The notes beneath the pieces are model-generated. The model saw only the letters and a list, made by a program, of their open reading frames with translations. It searched no databases and was not told where the DNA came from. The position numbers and the translations under genes were made by a program. From the IMG/VR virus record IMGVR_UViG_3300012944_000050, positions 1 through 28,473 of that record: a stretch of 28,473 bases of DNA, one strand, 5' to 3'. Origin of the DNA: a virus. Positions 7,017-16,700 of this stretch are shown here, in pieces (position 1 is the first letter of the stretch; the number at the start of each line of letters is the position of its first letter).

Positions 7017-10000
7017 CGGTCACCCTAATAAAATCCTCCTTTAGTAGCGGCGAGCTTTCGCCCAGTACTTGGGGAAGGGTCGAAGCGCAGAAAGTACAGC
7101 AAGGCTGTTCCGTCATGCGGAACTGCTTCGTCTCGTACAAGGGACCAGGATCGTCGCGCGCTGGCTTGGCATGGGTTGGTCAATCTCTCACTCCGGCCTC
7201 TCCGTCCTCGTTGCCGCCAGTTCTAAAGACATTTCAATTCAATATCTTCCAGTCCTACATTTTGGAATTTGGCGTCGACGTCAATGGCACACCCTATATG
7301 CGGGTGATTGCTAACGGCGGCTTCGTTCTCGAAACGCCGAAGGTCGTCACCAATGTCACCCAGGCGAATCCTGCGGTCGTCACATCGGCTGCCCATGGCT
7401 TCGTAAACGGAGATTGGGTCTTCGGGAACGGCTTCGTCGGCATGACGCAGCTCAATTCCAGGACATTCGTCGTCGCGGGCGCGACGACTAATACGTTCAC
7501 GCTTAATGGCCTCTTCAACAATCCGATCAATTCTATCGGCTTCGGAGCCTACGTCTCAGGAGGCACCTTCGCTCGCCTCTTCACCAATCGGCAGATTCCT
7601 TATGCGCTTCCAGACCTGCAATATCTCAAGGTCGTGCAATCCGCAGATGTGATGACGCTATGCTGCGTTAATCAGGCGACCGGTACTGAATATCAGCCGG
7701 CCGATCTTTCGAGGTTAGCAGCCAACAATTGGAATTTCGTCACCACCACTTTCGCATCGGCGATCGGCGCGCCCACCTCGTGCGTCGCTGTGCCTTCGAC
7801 CACCGTAGCCAACAACGGGACTGGCAACGCCTTTAACGTGCCTGCCGCTCAATATGCCTTCTGCGTCACCGCGATCGATATCAATGGCGAGGAAAGCATT
7901 GCATCGCCCATCGCCTATACACCCAATGGCACAAACGCCGTATCATCGGTCGATATTGCCATTACGGCCGGATCAATTACCGTGACGTGGGCTGCGACAT
8001 CCGGTGCCGTTTCCTACAACGTATACAAAGCGCCAGCCGCGGTGTGGAACACAGGGCCAACGCCGGGTAATAATCCACCCCAGAGTGTTCCGATCGGATC
8101 AGCATTCGGCTTCGCCGGTTCTGCGGTCGGTACGCAGTTCGTTGACAATAATGTGTCGCCGGATTTTACGGTCACGCCGCCGCTTCATCTTAATCCGTTT
8201 TCGCGCGGCCAGATCATAAGCGGTACGGTCACGGCCAACGGCACCGGCTATACTCAGGCGACCGTATCCGCGTCGATCACCACGGCGACCGGCTCCAATG
8301 CAATCATCATTCCAATCATCGTTTCTGGCGAAGTCGTGGGTTTCATCGTGGAGAATCCAGGCGGAGGCTATTTGCCAGGAAACGCCCTCGTTATCTCCGA
8401 TTCCGGAGGAGGAACGGGCGCGACAGGTTTCGTCACCATCGGTCCGCAAACCGGTACCTACCCCGGAGTCCCCGGCTATTTCCAGCAGCGGCGCATTTAT
8501 TCCGCTACGCTCAACAATCCGGACACGATGTTCTTGTCTCAGACCGGCGCATTTACGAACATGGATTCATCCGATCCGCCGATCGATAGCGATGCGATTG
8601 TGATGACACCCTGGGCGCAACAGGTCAACACGGTGCAATGGACGCTGCCAATGCCTGGGGGCTTGATCGTCGCTACCGGCTTGGATGCGTGGCAGGTGGC
8701 CGGAACGTCGGGCGCAGGCTCGCCGCTCACGCCCGCCTCCGAGAGCGCGCAACCGCAGGAGTCCTATGGCTTCTCCCCGCGCGTGCCACCGATCCGAGCC
8801 GGCTACGACATCCTCTATGTGCAGGAACTCGGCTACACGGTCCGCGATCTTCAATACAATTTCTTCTCCAACGTGTACGCCGGCAACGACCTCTCCGTCC
8901 TCTCCAATCAACTATTCGAAGGTTTCCAGATCATCTCATGGGGATGGTCGCGCATACCTTGGAAAATCGTTTGGGCCGTGCGCGACGACGGCAAGGCTTT
9001 GTCTTTGACATACGACAAGGAGGAACAGCTTGCCGGCTGGGCGAGACATGATACCAACGGCCTCTTTCAAAGCGTCGCCATCGCCAGCGAACCGCCCGTC
9101 GATGTGCCATATTTCGTGGTGAAGCGCTTCATTCCCGGAAGCGCCTCGGTGCCGATCGGCCAATGGGCCTATTACATCGAGCGGATGGACAATCGTTTCT
9201 GGGATGGCCCTGAGGCGCCGTGGTGCATCGACGCCGGCCTGGCGCTTGGACAGCCAGCCCCGAACGCTACGCTATCAGTAGCCACCGCAGTGGGGCCGGG
9301 AAACATTACCGGAGGCTTCGTCTCCAATGGAGGGCAAGGCTACACGAATCCATCAGGCCAGATCATCGATCCGGCTGGTACGGGAACGGGCGGTCAGATC
9401 GCCTTTACACAAGCCGCTGGTGTGGTGAATGGCTTCACGATCGTAGCGCAGGGCCAGAACTATTCGCCGAGCACCTTTGTTATCATCAACGATCCGACCG
9501 GCGCCGGTGCAAACTTCGTGCCATTCGTCTCGCAGAACGTGCTTTTCAATGCTTCTGCGCCGGTCTTTGGCAACACAACTGCGGGCGATGTGATCCGTAT
9601 CGGAGGCGGGCAGGCGACCGTCAGTGCGGTCAATACGCCCTCCCAAGTGCTTGCCGCCATCACGGTGCCGATCGTCAAGACGATTCCGAACGATCCGAAC
9701 AAGCTTCCGATTCCCGCCTCTTCCGGAAACTGGACGATCACCACGCCCGTCACCGTCATCACCAATCTCAATCACTTGGAGGGAATGCAGGTCACGGGAT
9801 TGGCGGATGGGCAAGTGATTCCGCTCACCACCGTCGTAAACGGAACCGTTACGCTCGGAACGGCCGCTTCCTCGATCAAGATCGGTCTGCCCTTCGTGGC
9901 GCAGTTGCAGGCGCTTCATCTTGAGGAAGCTTCGCAAGGCTCGATCCAAGGCAAGCGGAAGGTGGTGAAGGGCGTCACGGTGCGGCTGGAAGCAAGCCGT

Positions 10001-10288
10001 GGCGTTCAAGTCGGGGCAAATCAGCCAGTGGCCTCGACGCTCGACTTCCAGCAGGAAATCCCATGGTCGAACATGACGGATTTGCCGGAAGTGCCGAATG
10101 CGGGAATTCCCACGGCCGCGCTGCCGCTGTTCTCCGGCGACAAGTTCATGCCGATCGGTGACGATTGGGCCAATTGGGATGGCTGGCAAGCGAGCCCAGG
10201 AATGGTTGCGGCACAGCAGCTTCTACCTCTCCCTATGAACATAGCCGCATTTGTTCCAACCTTCGAAGTGGGCGACCAGAACGGATAG
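7013..10288 (+). CDS. tail tubular protein B-like (T7 gp12-type nozzle protein)
   Basis: A 1091-residue product with the family opening IKSSFSSGELSPSTWGRV and, at about residues 490-560, the conserved core YFQQRRIYSATLNNP followed by DAIVMTPWAQQVNTVQW. These mark the podovirus nozzle protein that closes the tail tube; T7 gp12 has 794 residues. Extra material includes an FN3-like domain at about 279-343 (YAFCVTAIDINGEES; AVSYNVYKAP) and two copies of a Gly-rich beta module at about 401-476 and 753-833 (NGTGYTQA; NGGQGYTNP). The start is TTG 7013, overlapping the preceding stop (TTGA); no ATG fits the conserved N-terminus. Confidence 0.8.
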   Translation: MTVTLIKSSFSSGELSPSTWGRVEAQKVQQGCSVMRNCFVSYKGPGSSRAGLAWVGQSLTPASPSSLPPVLKTFQFNIFQSYILEFGVDVNGTPYMRVIANGGFVLETPKVVTNVTQANPAVVTSAAHGFVNGDWVFGNGFVGMTQLNSRTFVVAGATTNTFTLNGLFNNPINSIGFGAYVSGGTFARLFTNRQIPYALPDLQYLKVVQSADVMTLCCVNQATGTEYQPADLSRLAANNWNFVTTTFASAIGAPTSCVAVPSTTVANNGTGNAFNVPAAQYAFCVTAIDINGEESIASPIAYTPNGTNAVSSVDIAITAGSITVTWAATSGAVSYNVYKAPAAVWNTGPTPGNNPPQSVPIGSAFGFAGSAVGTQFVDNNVSPDFTVTPPLHLNPFSRGQIISGTVTANGTGYTQATVSASITTATGSNAIIIPIIVSGEVVGFIVENPGGGYLPGNALVISDSGGGTGATGFVTIGPQTGTYPGVPGYFQQRRIYSATLNNPDTMFLSQTGAFTNMDSSDPPIDSDAIVMTPWAQQVNTVQWTLPMPGGLIVATGLDAWQVAGTSGAGSPLTPASESAQPQESYGFSPRVPPIRAGYDILYVQELGYTVRDLQYNFFSNVYAGNDLSVLSNQLFEGFQIISWGWSRIPWKIVWAVRDDGKALSLTYDKEEQLAGWARHDTNGLFQSVAIASEPPVDVPYFVVKRFIPGSASVPIGQWAYYIERMDNRFWDGPEAPWCIDAGLALGQPAPNATLSVATAVGPGNITGGFVSNGGQGYTNPSGQIIDPAGTGTGGQIAFTQAAGVVNGFTIVAQGQNYSPSTFVIINDPTGAGANFVPFVSQNVLFNASAPVFGNTTAGDVIRIGGGQATVSAVNTPSQVLAAITVPIVKTIPNDPNKLPIPASSGNWTITTPVTVITNLNHLEGMQVTGLADGQVIPLTTVVNGTVTLGTAASSIKIGLPFVAQLQALHLEEASQGSIQGKRKVVKGVTVRLEASRGVQVGANQPVASTLDFQQEIPWSNMTDLPEVPNAGIPTAALPLFSGDKFMPIGDDWANWDGWQASPGMVAAQQLLPLPMNIAAFVPTFEVGDQNG

Positions 10289-10291
10289 CGG

Positions 10292-10741
10292 ATGTACCTC
10301 ATCCGTGAAGCCGAGATCGCTGATATCTACCGTCTCGCCCGCAATCTCCGCGACGGCGATCGCCTTGAAGTCACAAGCCTTGGAACGACGCCGGCCGAAG
10401 CCCTGCGGAAGTCTTTCAAGCACGCGATCTTCCGCCGCACCGCGCTGATCGAAGGGCAGATCGCGGCCGTCTGGGGCTTGGGCGGTTCGATGCTGGGCGA
10501 CATCGGCTATCCGTGGCTCTTGACCGCGCCGATCATCGAGACGCTTCCGCTGTCTTTCGTTCGTGAGGCCCGAGGGCAAGTCTGGGACATGATGAGCAGG
10601 AAGCGCCGACTGGAAGGACTTGTGGCGGCTGATTATCGCTGTGCTTGCCGATTTCTTCAGGTGCTAGGATTTACGTTGGACGAACCGCAAGCGACACCGC
10701 CGCATAACGTGAAATTCCGCAAGTTTTGGATGGCTGTCTGA
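10292..10741 (+). CDS. T7 gp13-like protein, GNAT-related (DUF2833 type)
   Basis: A 149-residue product beginning MYLIREAEIADIYRLARNL, with a central FRRTALIEGQIAAVWGLGG, then GYPWLLTAP, and ending NVKFRKFWMAV. This is the pattern of gp13-like proteins, acetyltransferase-fold (GNAT) relatives encoded just before the internal core proteins in T7-like phages. Length agrees with T7 gp13 (138 residues). In T7, gp13 is needed for normal virion assembly; enzymatic activity is not shown. Residues around 55-70 correspond to the GNAT strand that normally precedes the CoA-binding turn, but a clear acetyl-CoA signature is missing. Position between gp12-like and gp14-like genes strongly supports the call. 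Confidence 0.75.
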   Translation: MYLIREAEIADIYRLARNLRDGDRLEVTSLGTTPAEALRKSFKHAIFRRTALIEGQIAAVWGLGGSMLGDIGYPWLLTAPIIETLPLSFVREARGQVWDMMSRKRRLEGLVAADYRCACRFLQVLGFTLDEPQATPPHNVKFRKFWMAV

Positions 10742-10742
10742 A

Positions 10743-11330
10743 ATGGGCATTGATCCGGTTTCGATGGCTGTCATAGGTGGGCTGGGAGTTGCGACCTCAG
10801 CATACGGCCAGTATGAGAGCGGCCAAGCCGCCTCGGCCGCAGCAGCTTATCAGGCGCAAGTCGCGGCCAATAATGCAAAGATCGCTCGGCAAAATGAAGT
10901 CTGGGATGCTCAGGCCGGAGAGGCTGCGGCCGTCAATCAGGGCCTCAAGACGCGGGCTATCATCGGCAAGGAGAAAGCCTATGCGGCGGCTTCCGGAGTC
11001 GATGTGGGCACCGGATCAACGACCGCAGTGCGTGCCGGAACCCAAGAAATGGGCATGCTGGACAATCTGACGATCCGGTCGGATTCAGCGAAGAAAGCCT
11101 ATGCCGACGAAGTGCAAGCCGGGAATTTCACAGCAGAATCGCAACTCGATACGATGAAATCGAAACAAGCGGAAATTGCGGGAGATATTGGCGCGGCCGG
11201 CTCGTTGCTATCTGGGGCTAGCACAGTCGGCGGGAACTATTTGAAATGGCAAAATAGTTTTGGCGGCAGCGGAGGATCAGACTTCTTGCCGTCCGCGTCC
11301 TTTGTCGACCACGGAATGGATTGGGGATAA
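10743..11330 (+). CDS. internal virion protein, T7 gp14-like
   Basis: A 195-residue product, almost exactly the length of T7 gp14 (196). It opens with a hydrophobic Gly/Ala segment (SMAVIGGLGVATSAYGQYES), then a long Ala-rich helix (AAAYQAQVAANNAKIARQNE), then a conserved-looking KTRAIIGKEKAYAAASGVDV. The C-terminus is Gly/Ser-rich. In T7 this protein sits in the internal core and is ejected first, forming the outer-membrane part of the DNA channel. The Gly/Ala helix fits membrane insertion. It starts one base after the preceding stop and is followed by the gp15-like gene after 3 bases. Confidence 0.75.
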   Translation: MGIDPVSMAVIGGLGVATSAYGQYESGQAASAAAAYQAQVAANNAKIARQNEVWDAQAGEAAAVNQGLKTRAIIGKEKAYAAASGVDVGTGSTTAVRAGTQEMGMLDNLTIRSDSAKKAYADEVQAGNFTAESQLDTMKSKQAEIAGDIGAAGSLLSGASTVGGNYLKWQNSFGGSGGSDFLPSASFVDHGMDWG

Positions 11331-11333
11331 GAG

Positions 11334-13784
11334 ATGGCCGGCTATCCGATCAATCTTGATAGTGCATTGCTGCCATCGCGCGATCCGACCGGCGCTCCGG
11401 GAGGTGATTTCGAGAATATCCACGCCGATTCCGATATGTTCGGTGGTGCCGTTGCGCGCTCGCTGGAAGGCTTTGGTCAAAGTGTCGAGAAAGTCAGCAA
11501 CGAAGGCTTTCAGATCGCTCGTCAACAGAGAGAGATAGAAGACCGCACCCGTGCATCCGACTTGCATTCCACGTTTACGAATCAGGCAACCGATCTCAGC
11601 AGTCAGTTCCTTCAGCTTCAAGGCGCTGCTGCCCAGCGTGCCCTTCCGGAGCATAAGAAAAACCTGGAAGGCCTGTACAACGACGCAATTGCTAACGCCC
11701 CCGATCCCTACACCAAGCAGATGCTCATGCAGGAGACGCGGCGTTCTCTGGATGAGCAATATAAGCTCGCTTCATCGCACGCCGCATCTCAGGAAAAGAC
11801 CTACCAGAAGAACACGGCTACGCTTTCTGAGCAGGCTTTCGGTAACGAGGCGGTTCTATTCGCGTCAAATGGCGACATAATCACTGCCAAGCAAAAGCTT
11901 TTCAGGGCCGGTCTTGAGGTGCGCAATCAAGCGGAGTTGCAAGGCTATGAAGGCCCGGCACTCGATCAGCTTGTTGCGAAAGGGCGCGGCCATTATGCCG
12001 AGGAGATCACTAAGGCCATCGCCAACAAAGAAGGACCGGGAGGCGGTTATATCGCCGCTGCGCAATTCTACCGCTCCGAGATGGGCGATATCGATGCGGA
12101 AAGCCGTACCAAGATAGATGCGTTTCTGCGAAGCGGTCTCACTGCGGCGGCAGGCCGAGCGCGAGGCGAAGAAGCCTACGGGCATGGAACGCAACACCTC
12201 TCATCGACCACGACAGCGGTCAAGAATGACGCCGCGGCGGCGCTTGAAAATGTCGGCGTGCCTCTCAGGGTCACCTCGGAATATCGCTCCCCAGAACACA
12301 ACGCTGCGGTCGGAGGCGCCCGCGGTTCTCAGCACCTGCATGGCAATGCGATAGATGTGTCCCTTACGGGACTAAATCCGGATCAGCAGAAAGCCGTCGT
12401 CAGTCAGTTCCTCTCCGATCCGCGCGTCGGCGGATTCGGCTTTTATCCACGATCGAATTCCATTCATGTCGATGTACGTCAGGGCGACCGGGCCGCCTGG
12501 GGAACGGATTATCACGGGACCAGCGTCGGGGAAGGCTGGCCTTCGTGGCTGACACAGCAGGTTCGTGCATGGCAGGGAGGGCAGGGAGCCTCGGCCGCTG
12601 GAGTTCAGCCAACGCAAGGCGCGCCAGAACGCGTCATGCCAGCGAGCTTTCAGCCTTCGACAAGCGCTCAGACTGAAGCGCCAACCGCCGCAGCTTTTCC
12701 GGTCATGCCGCAGAGCAATCTGCCGACCGCCATCATGCCGTCATGGCAAGAGAAGCGGGCCGTCGCGCTTCAGCGCCTCATGGACGATCCCGATTTGCGC
12801 GATCGGCCGCAGCTATTCAATGCCGCGGTCGCGACGGTCAACCGGATGGCCGAAATCGAACATGCGGGAGTGATCGACGACAGCGCCGCCGAGAAAGCGC
12901 AAGAGAAGGCCGCCAAGATGGCCTCGGATGCGCGTACACTTGAAATCTTAGGTGATTTGAATAGCCCAAATCCAAGAATTACAGCGTCACAAGTAGTCGC
13001 TGATGGGCAAAAAGGTCTTCTCACCCGAGAAGCGGTTGAGAAACTTTTGACATATCTTCCTAAGCGGCCCGACATGGCCCACGATACACAGACGTACGGT
13101 CCAGGCTTCTACGAAGCATTTAATGCCGTTAATCTACCGCAGGGTGACCCCGGAAAGATAACCGATCCAAGCAAGCTCTTGCCGATGGTAGGAAAAAGTC
13201 TAACCATTTCTGGTTACGACAAGCTCTCCGCGGAAATCTATAAGCCGAAGAATCCGGAGACAGAAGCCGAAAACATAATGAAAAAGCGGGCTCAGGATTA
13301 CGCCTATCGTCATATCAGCGGCAAGGACGATCGCTACGGCATAAAGGACGAGCGCGGCGAAGAATTGTTCATGCAATGGCTTCCGCACTTCTTTGAAGCC
13401 TACGACAAGGGCAAAAAAGAAGGCCGCACGCCCTCTGAATTGCTATCGATAGATAGTCCGCATTCGGTCCTTAACTCAATCAATAGTTTCAAGCGCTCAC
13501 AGCAGGAGATTGCCGCCGATCTCAAGCATGACAATCCGTTTGGCAATGAAGAAAAGCCAGCAGAACCCGGCTTCTTCAGCCGCATGTTTTCCCGGCAGAA
13601 ATTCGATATCGGCACGGCGAAAAGCGCGGATGAGCTAAAGGCCGCCCTCCATAGGGGCGACATAACCTATGATCAGGCAATGGAGGCTGGCATTCGGAAC
13701 GGATGGATTAGGGCGATGCCACCGGCCGCGCCCGCCGCTCCGGTGGCTGCTCCCGAAGAAGTTCACGTCCCGGTATCGCGATAA
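11334..13784 (+). CDS. internal virion protein, T7 gp15-like, with M15 peptidase domain
   Basis: An 816-residue product. Residues 1-270 are mainly helical with N-terminal disorder (GAVARSLEGFGQSVEKVS), as in gp15-type ejection proteins (T7 gp15: 747). Residues about 300-390 carry a D-Ala-D-Ala carboxypeptidase/endopeptidase (M15) domain: TSEYRSPEHN, then the zinc motif SxHxxGxAxD as S332, H334, G337, A339, D341, then H378-V-D380. This domain should cut peptide cross-links in peptidoglycan during DNA ejection. Residues 400-470 are a Pro/Ala/Gln linker, and the rest is helical. In T7 the wall-degrading activity is a transglycosylase on gp16; here it is on the gp15-like protein. The stop overlaps the next start (TAATG). 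Confidence 0.8.
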   Translation: MAGYPINLDSALLPSRDPTGAPGGDFENIHADSDMFGGAVARSLEGFGQSVEKVSNEGFQIARQQREIEDRTRASDLHSTFTNQATDLSSQFLQLQGAAAQRALPEHKKNLEGLYNDAIANAPDPYTKQMLMQETRRSLDEQYKLASSHAASQEKTYQKNTATLSEQAFGNEAVLFASNGDIITAKQKLFRAGLEVRNQAELQGYEGPALDQLVAKGRGHYAEEITKAIANKEGPGGGYIAAAQFYRSEMGDIDAESRTKIDAFLRSGLTAAAGRARGEEAYGHGTQHLSSTTTAVKNDAAAALENVGVPLRVTSEYRSPEHNAAVGGARGSQHLHGNAIDVSLTGLNPDQQKAVVSQFLSDPRVGGFGFYPRSNSIHVDVRQGDRAAWGTDYHGTSVGEGWPSWLTQQVRAWQGGQGASAAGVQPTQGAPERVMPASFQPSTSAQTEAPTAAAFPVMPQSNLPTAIMPSWQEKRAVALQRLMDDPDLRDRPQLFNAAVATVNRMAEIEHAGVIDDSAAEKAQEKAAKMASDARTLEILGDLNSPNPRITASQVVADGQKGLLTREAVEKLLTYLPKRPDMAHDTQTYGPGFYEAFNAVNLPQGDPGKITDPSKLLPMVGKSLTISGYDKLSAEIYKPKNPETEAENIMKKRAQDYAYRHISGKDDRYGIKDERGEELFMQWLPHFFEAYDKGKKEGRTPSELLSIDSPHSVLNSINSFKRSQQEIAADLKHDNPFGNEEKPAEPGFFSRMFSRQKFDIGTAKSADELKAALHRGDITYDQAMEAGIRNGWIRAMPPAAPAAPVAAPEEVHVPVSR

Positions 13785-16700
13785 TGCCTGACGAACTTCC
13801 CACCGCTGAAGAAGCCTTCGGCCCCAGGCCGCTTCCGACAGCCGAAGAAGCCTTCGGTTCCCGTCAGGATGATGCGGTGCGCCGTCAACGCCAGATCAAC
13901 ACGGGCTCAAACGTCGCTTCTCCGATTCAGGATTTCTTGTTTTCCAATGATGGGCCGGTCGGAACCGTATGGCATTCGGCCGGGCGCGTGCTCGATGCCT
14001 TCGGACATGGCGCCAATGATGTTGGTCCTGCCACGCCGACAAGCAAAGAGGAGGAAGCAAATCTGAAGAAATGGGTTGGATTTGACGATTGGTCGGAGCG
14101 TTCGAAGAGCATTGCAAGGGCCGCCAACATCGCCCTTTTGAGGCCCGCTGCTTATTATTGGACCCTAGGCGCTCATGCGATGTCTGGCGCTCTTGCTGGC
14201 AGCCAAGCCGCAGTTGCACAATTGGGGCAGGAATTGCCAGATATCCAAGCTAAGGAGCATCCAGGCAGGATTGGATTTGGCGGCACTTACGGTCTCGGCA
14301 GCACAAAACAACTGTTTGGCGAAGTCGCGGCCGTCCCGGAGGCGTTCCCAACGTTCGAATTCCGCGGCGGAATACCGTCCGCCGCCATAGCAGAACTACA
14401 ACGCGCTCGTGAGCTTGGCGTAATCGGCCCGGGAGGCGAAGCGGCATGGAAGGGCGTGGCACCACTGGCTGAGGAAGGCGCCAAGCCTACGGGTGTCGAG
14501 CCTCCGACCGCGGCAGCCCCGGCGGAGACTGTCGCAGTCCCGCCGGGGCCCACTGCGGAAGTGCCTGGAATATCTAGAGAACCTGCCGCGCAAGGCGCTC
14601 AAATGCCACCTCCGGGCCCGACCGATATCCATGCCGTTGCCCGCCAGATCGATCCTGATACCTTCAAGGAATACGATGCACTCACCCAGCGCCGCGATAC
14701 CTTCCGCCGCTGGATCGATGAATTGCAAGAAGGCCGAGACGAACGCGTAGCCGCCGAGGCTCCGCACGCCGAAGAAATCGCCGATCTTCGGCGCCGCATT
14801 GCCGATCCTGACACCACAAACCGCCTTCGTAAGAAATACGAGGCGCGCCTTCCTCCTCTTCTGGAAGAAAACCAAGCCTACATCGCTGAGCATACGGCGG
14901 CGCAGTCTGCGGATATGGGCAAGATTCGCCAGCGCCTGCAAGAGACGGACTACGCGATGCGTGACCTCGCCCCGAAGGTCTCAGCGGCCTATAGGGGCGC
15001 TCAGGAGCGGTTCCCGGAGTTGGCTCCGCAGGAGGCGGCCCGCGCCTCGGAAGCCGCACCGCAGGCCGCGGCAGAGCCGCCCGTCGCCCCTGGCATGGTC
15101 CGCATGTATCACGGCGGCGAGCCCGAGAGCTTTGATCATCCGTTGTGGTTTTCATCGAACCGAAAATACGCGGAAAATTGGCGCGATGGCAATTCAGTCT
15201 GGTACGTCGACATTCCCGAAGATCATCCGCTGATCAAACCGGAATACCCCGAGCAATCAGTTAAGCACGGATTCACGTTCAATCGCGAACTGCCCACAGA
15301 GATTGCCAGTCAGCGAAAATTGCTGAAGTCGGGCGCAACCGCAGCGGCGGCACCAGAGAACGTTAACCGCGCCAATACCGTCCCCTACGTCGCGGGTGCC
15401 AGCAACACGCCTTCCGGACTGCCGGTCAATATCGACCATCGCGTTCCGGCGGAAATGATCGTCAAGGGCAAGACCTTCGCGCCCGACAAGTACCTGACGA
15501 TCCACGAGCTCGACGAACACCAGCGCATGATGCGCGGCGAATCCTATGAGACCGCCCATCGCGAAGCCCTGAACGCCGAACAGAGAGCCGTCGAAGCCGA
15601 TGGCATCGACTGGAATGGCTACCAGGATCAGATGCATGTTCTCGCCGAGCGCATCGAGAAAGAACCGCACGATAATCCGCCGCCCAATCTCTACACTGAC
15701 CCCTATCCGCACAAGGAAGCCGAGTTTCTGAAGCGAGAGGCCGAGCATGCCAAACCTACCGCCCCCGTCGCCCCCACGGAAACCGAGGCGCCGCCTGTCG
15801 CCGCGCCCGCAGGTGAACCACGCCCACCTGTCGAAGCGCCCGAACGAGCCGTTGCACCTGGCGAGCCACAGCCTGCACCCGCACCCACATCAGCCCGCAC
15901 GATTGAGCAACAGCGCGTCTTCATCCGAGAAGACGTAGCCCGTCAGCTTATGCGCGCTGGCCGTCCGAAGGAGGAAGCCGAAGCCGCAGGCGCGCTCATC
16001 GCCGCCCGCTATGAGACCAGGGCCGCACTCTTCAAAGGCGCCCGTGGGACTGCTGAAGACCTCTACCGCGAGGAAGGCGCAGAAATCCTCGGTCAAGGCA
16101 TGCGATCGAAGCAAGGTCCATTGCCGCCGCGCATCAAAACGCCCAGGAAGGTGAATGAGGAAAAGCTTTCGCTGTTGCAGTTCCTCGCCCATCGCGGCGG
16201 CTTGAAGGAAACGGCAGACCTCCGCGCGACCCTTGATAAGGAAGACTTCGTTCCCGGATTCGGTCGCCTCTTCCGCGAAGGAGGCATGACGGAGGATCGC
16301 GCCCGCGAGGCTGCCTCTGAAGCCGGCTACCTCGCAGAGAACGTCGAACGTACCGGCAAGCAGGCCACAATCAAAGAACTGCACGAAGCCATTGCGGATG
16401 AAGCCCGCGGGCGCAAGCGCTATCGGCAAGGCTATGAGCCGAAACCGGAAGAACTTGACGAGGCGGAGCAGGAATATTTGAGGGAGTCACACGAGCGTGA
16501 GCTGACGCAGGCTCAACCAGCCAAGGGATTGGCACCGCAGGCGGTCGAGCGCGCATGGAACGATCCGAAAGTCCTCTCCGCCACCATGCGTCGAATGAAA
16601 TTCGGGTCAGCCGCCGAGGATATCGGCCAAGTTATTAACGATTTATCCGAATCTGTCGGCACGATCCGGGGGCATGAGGCCGATATCGCTGCGATCACTC

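Noticed and set aside
9353-10189. 278-residue minus-strand frame inside the tail nozzle gene
   Set aside because: Antisense of the conserved nozzle gene; Arg/His-rich shadow composition and no ribosome site.
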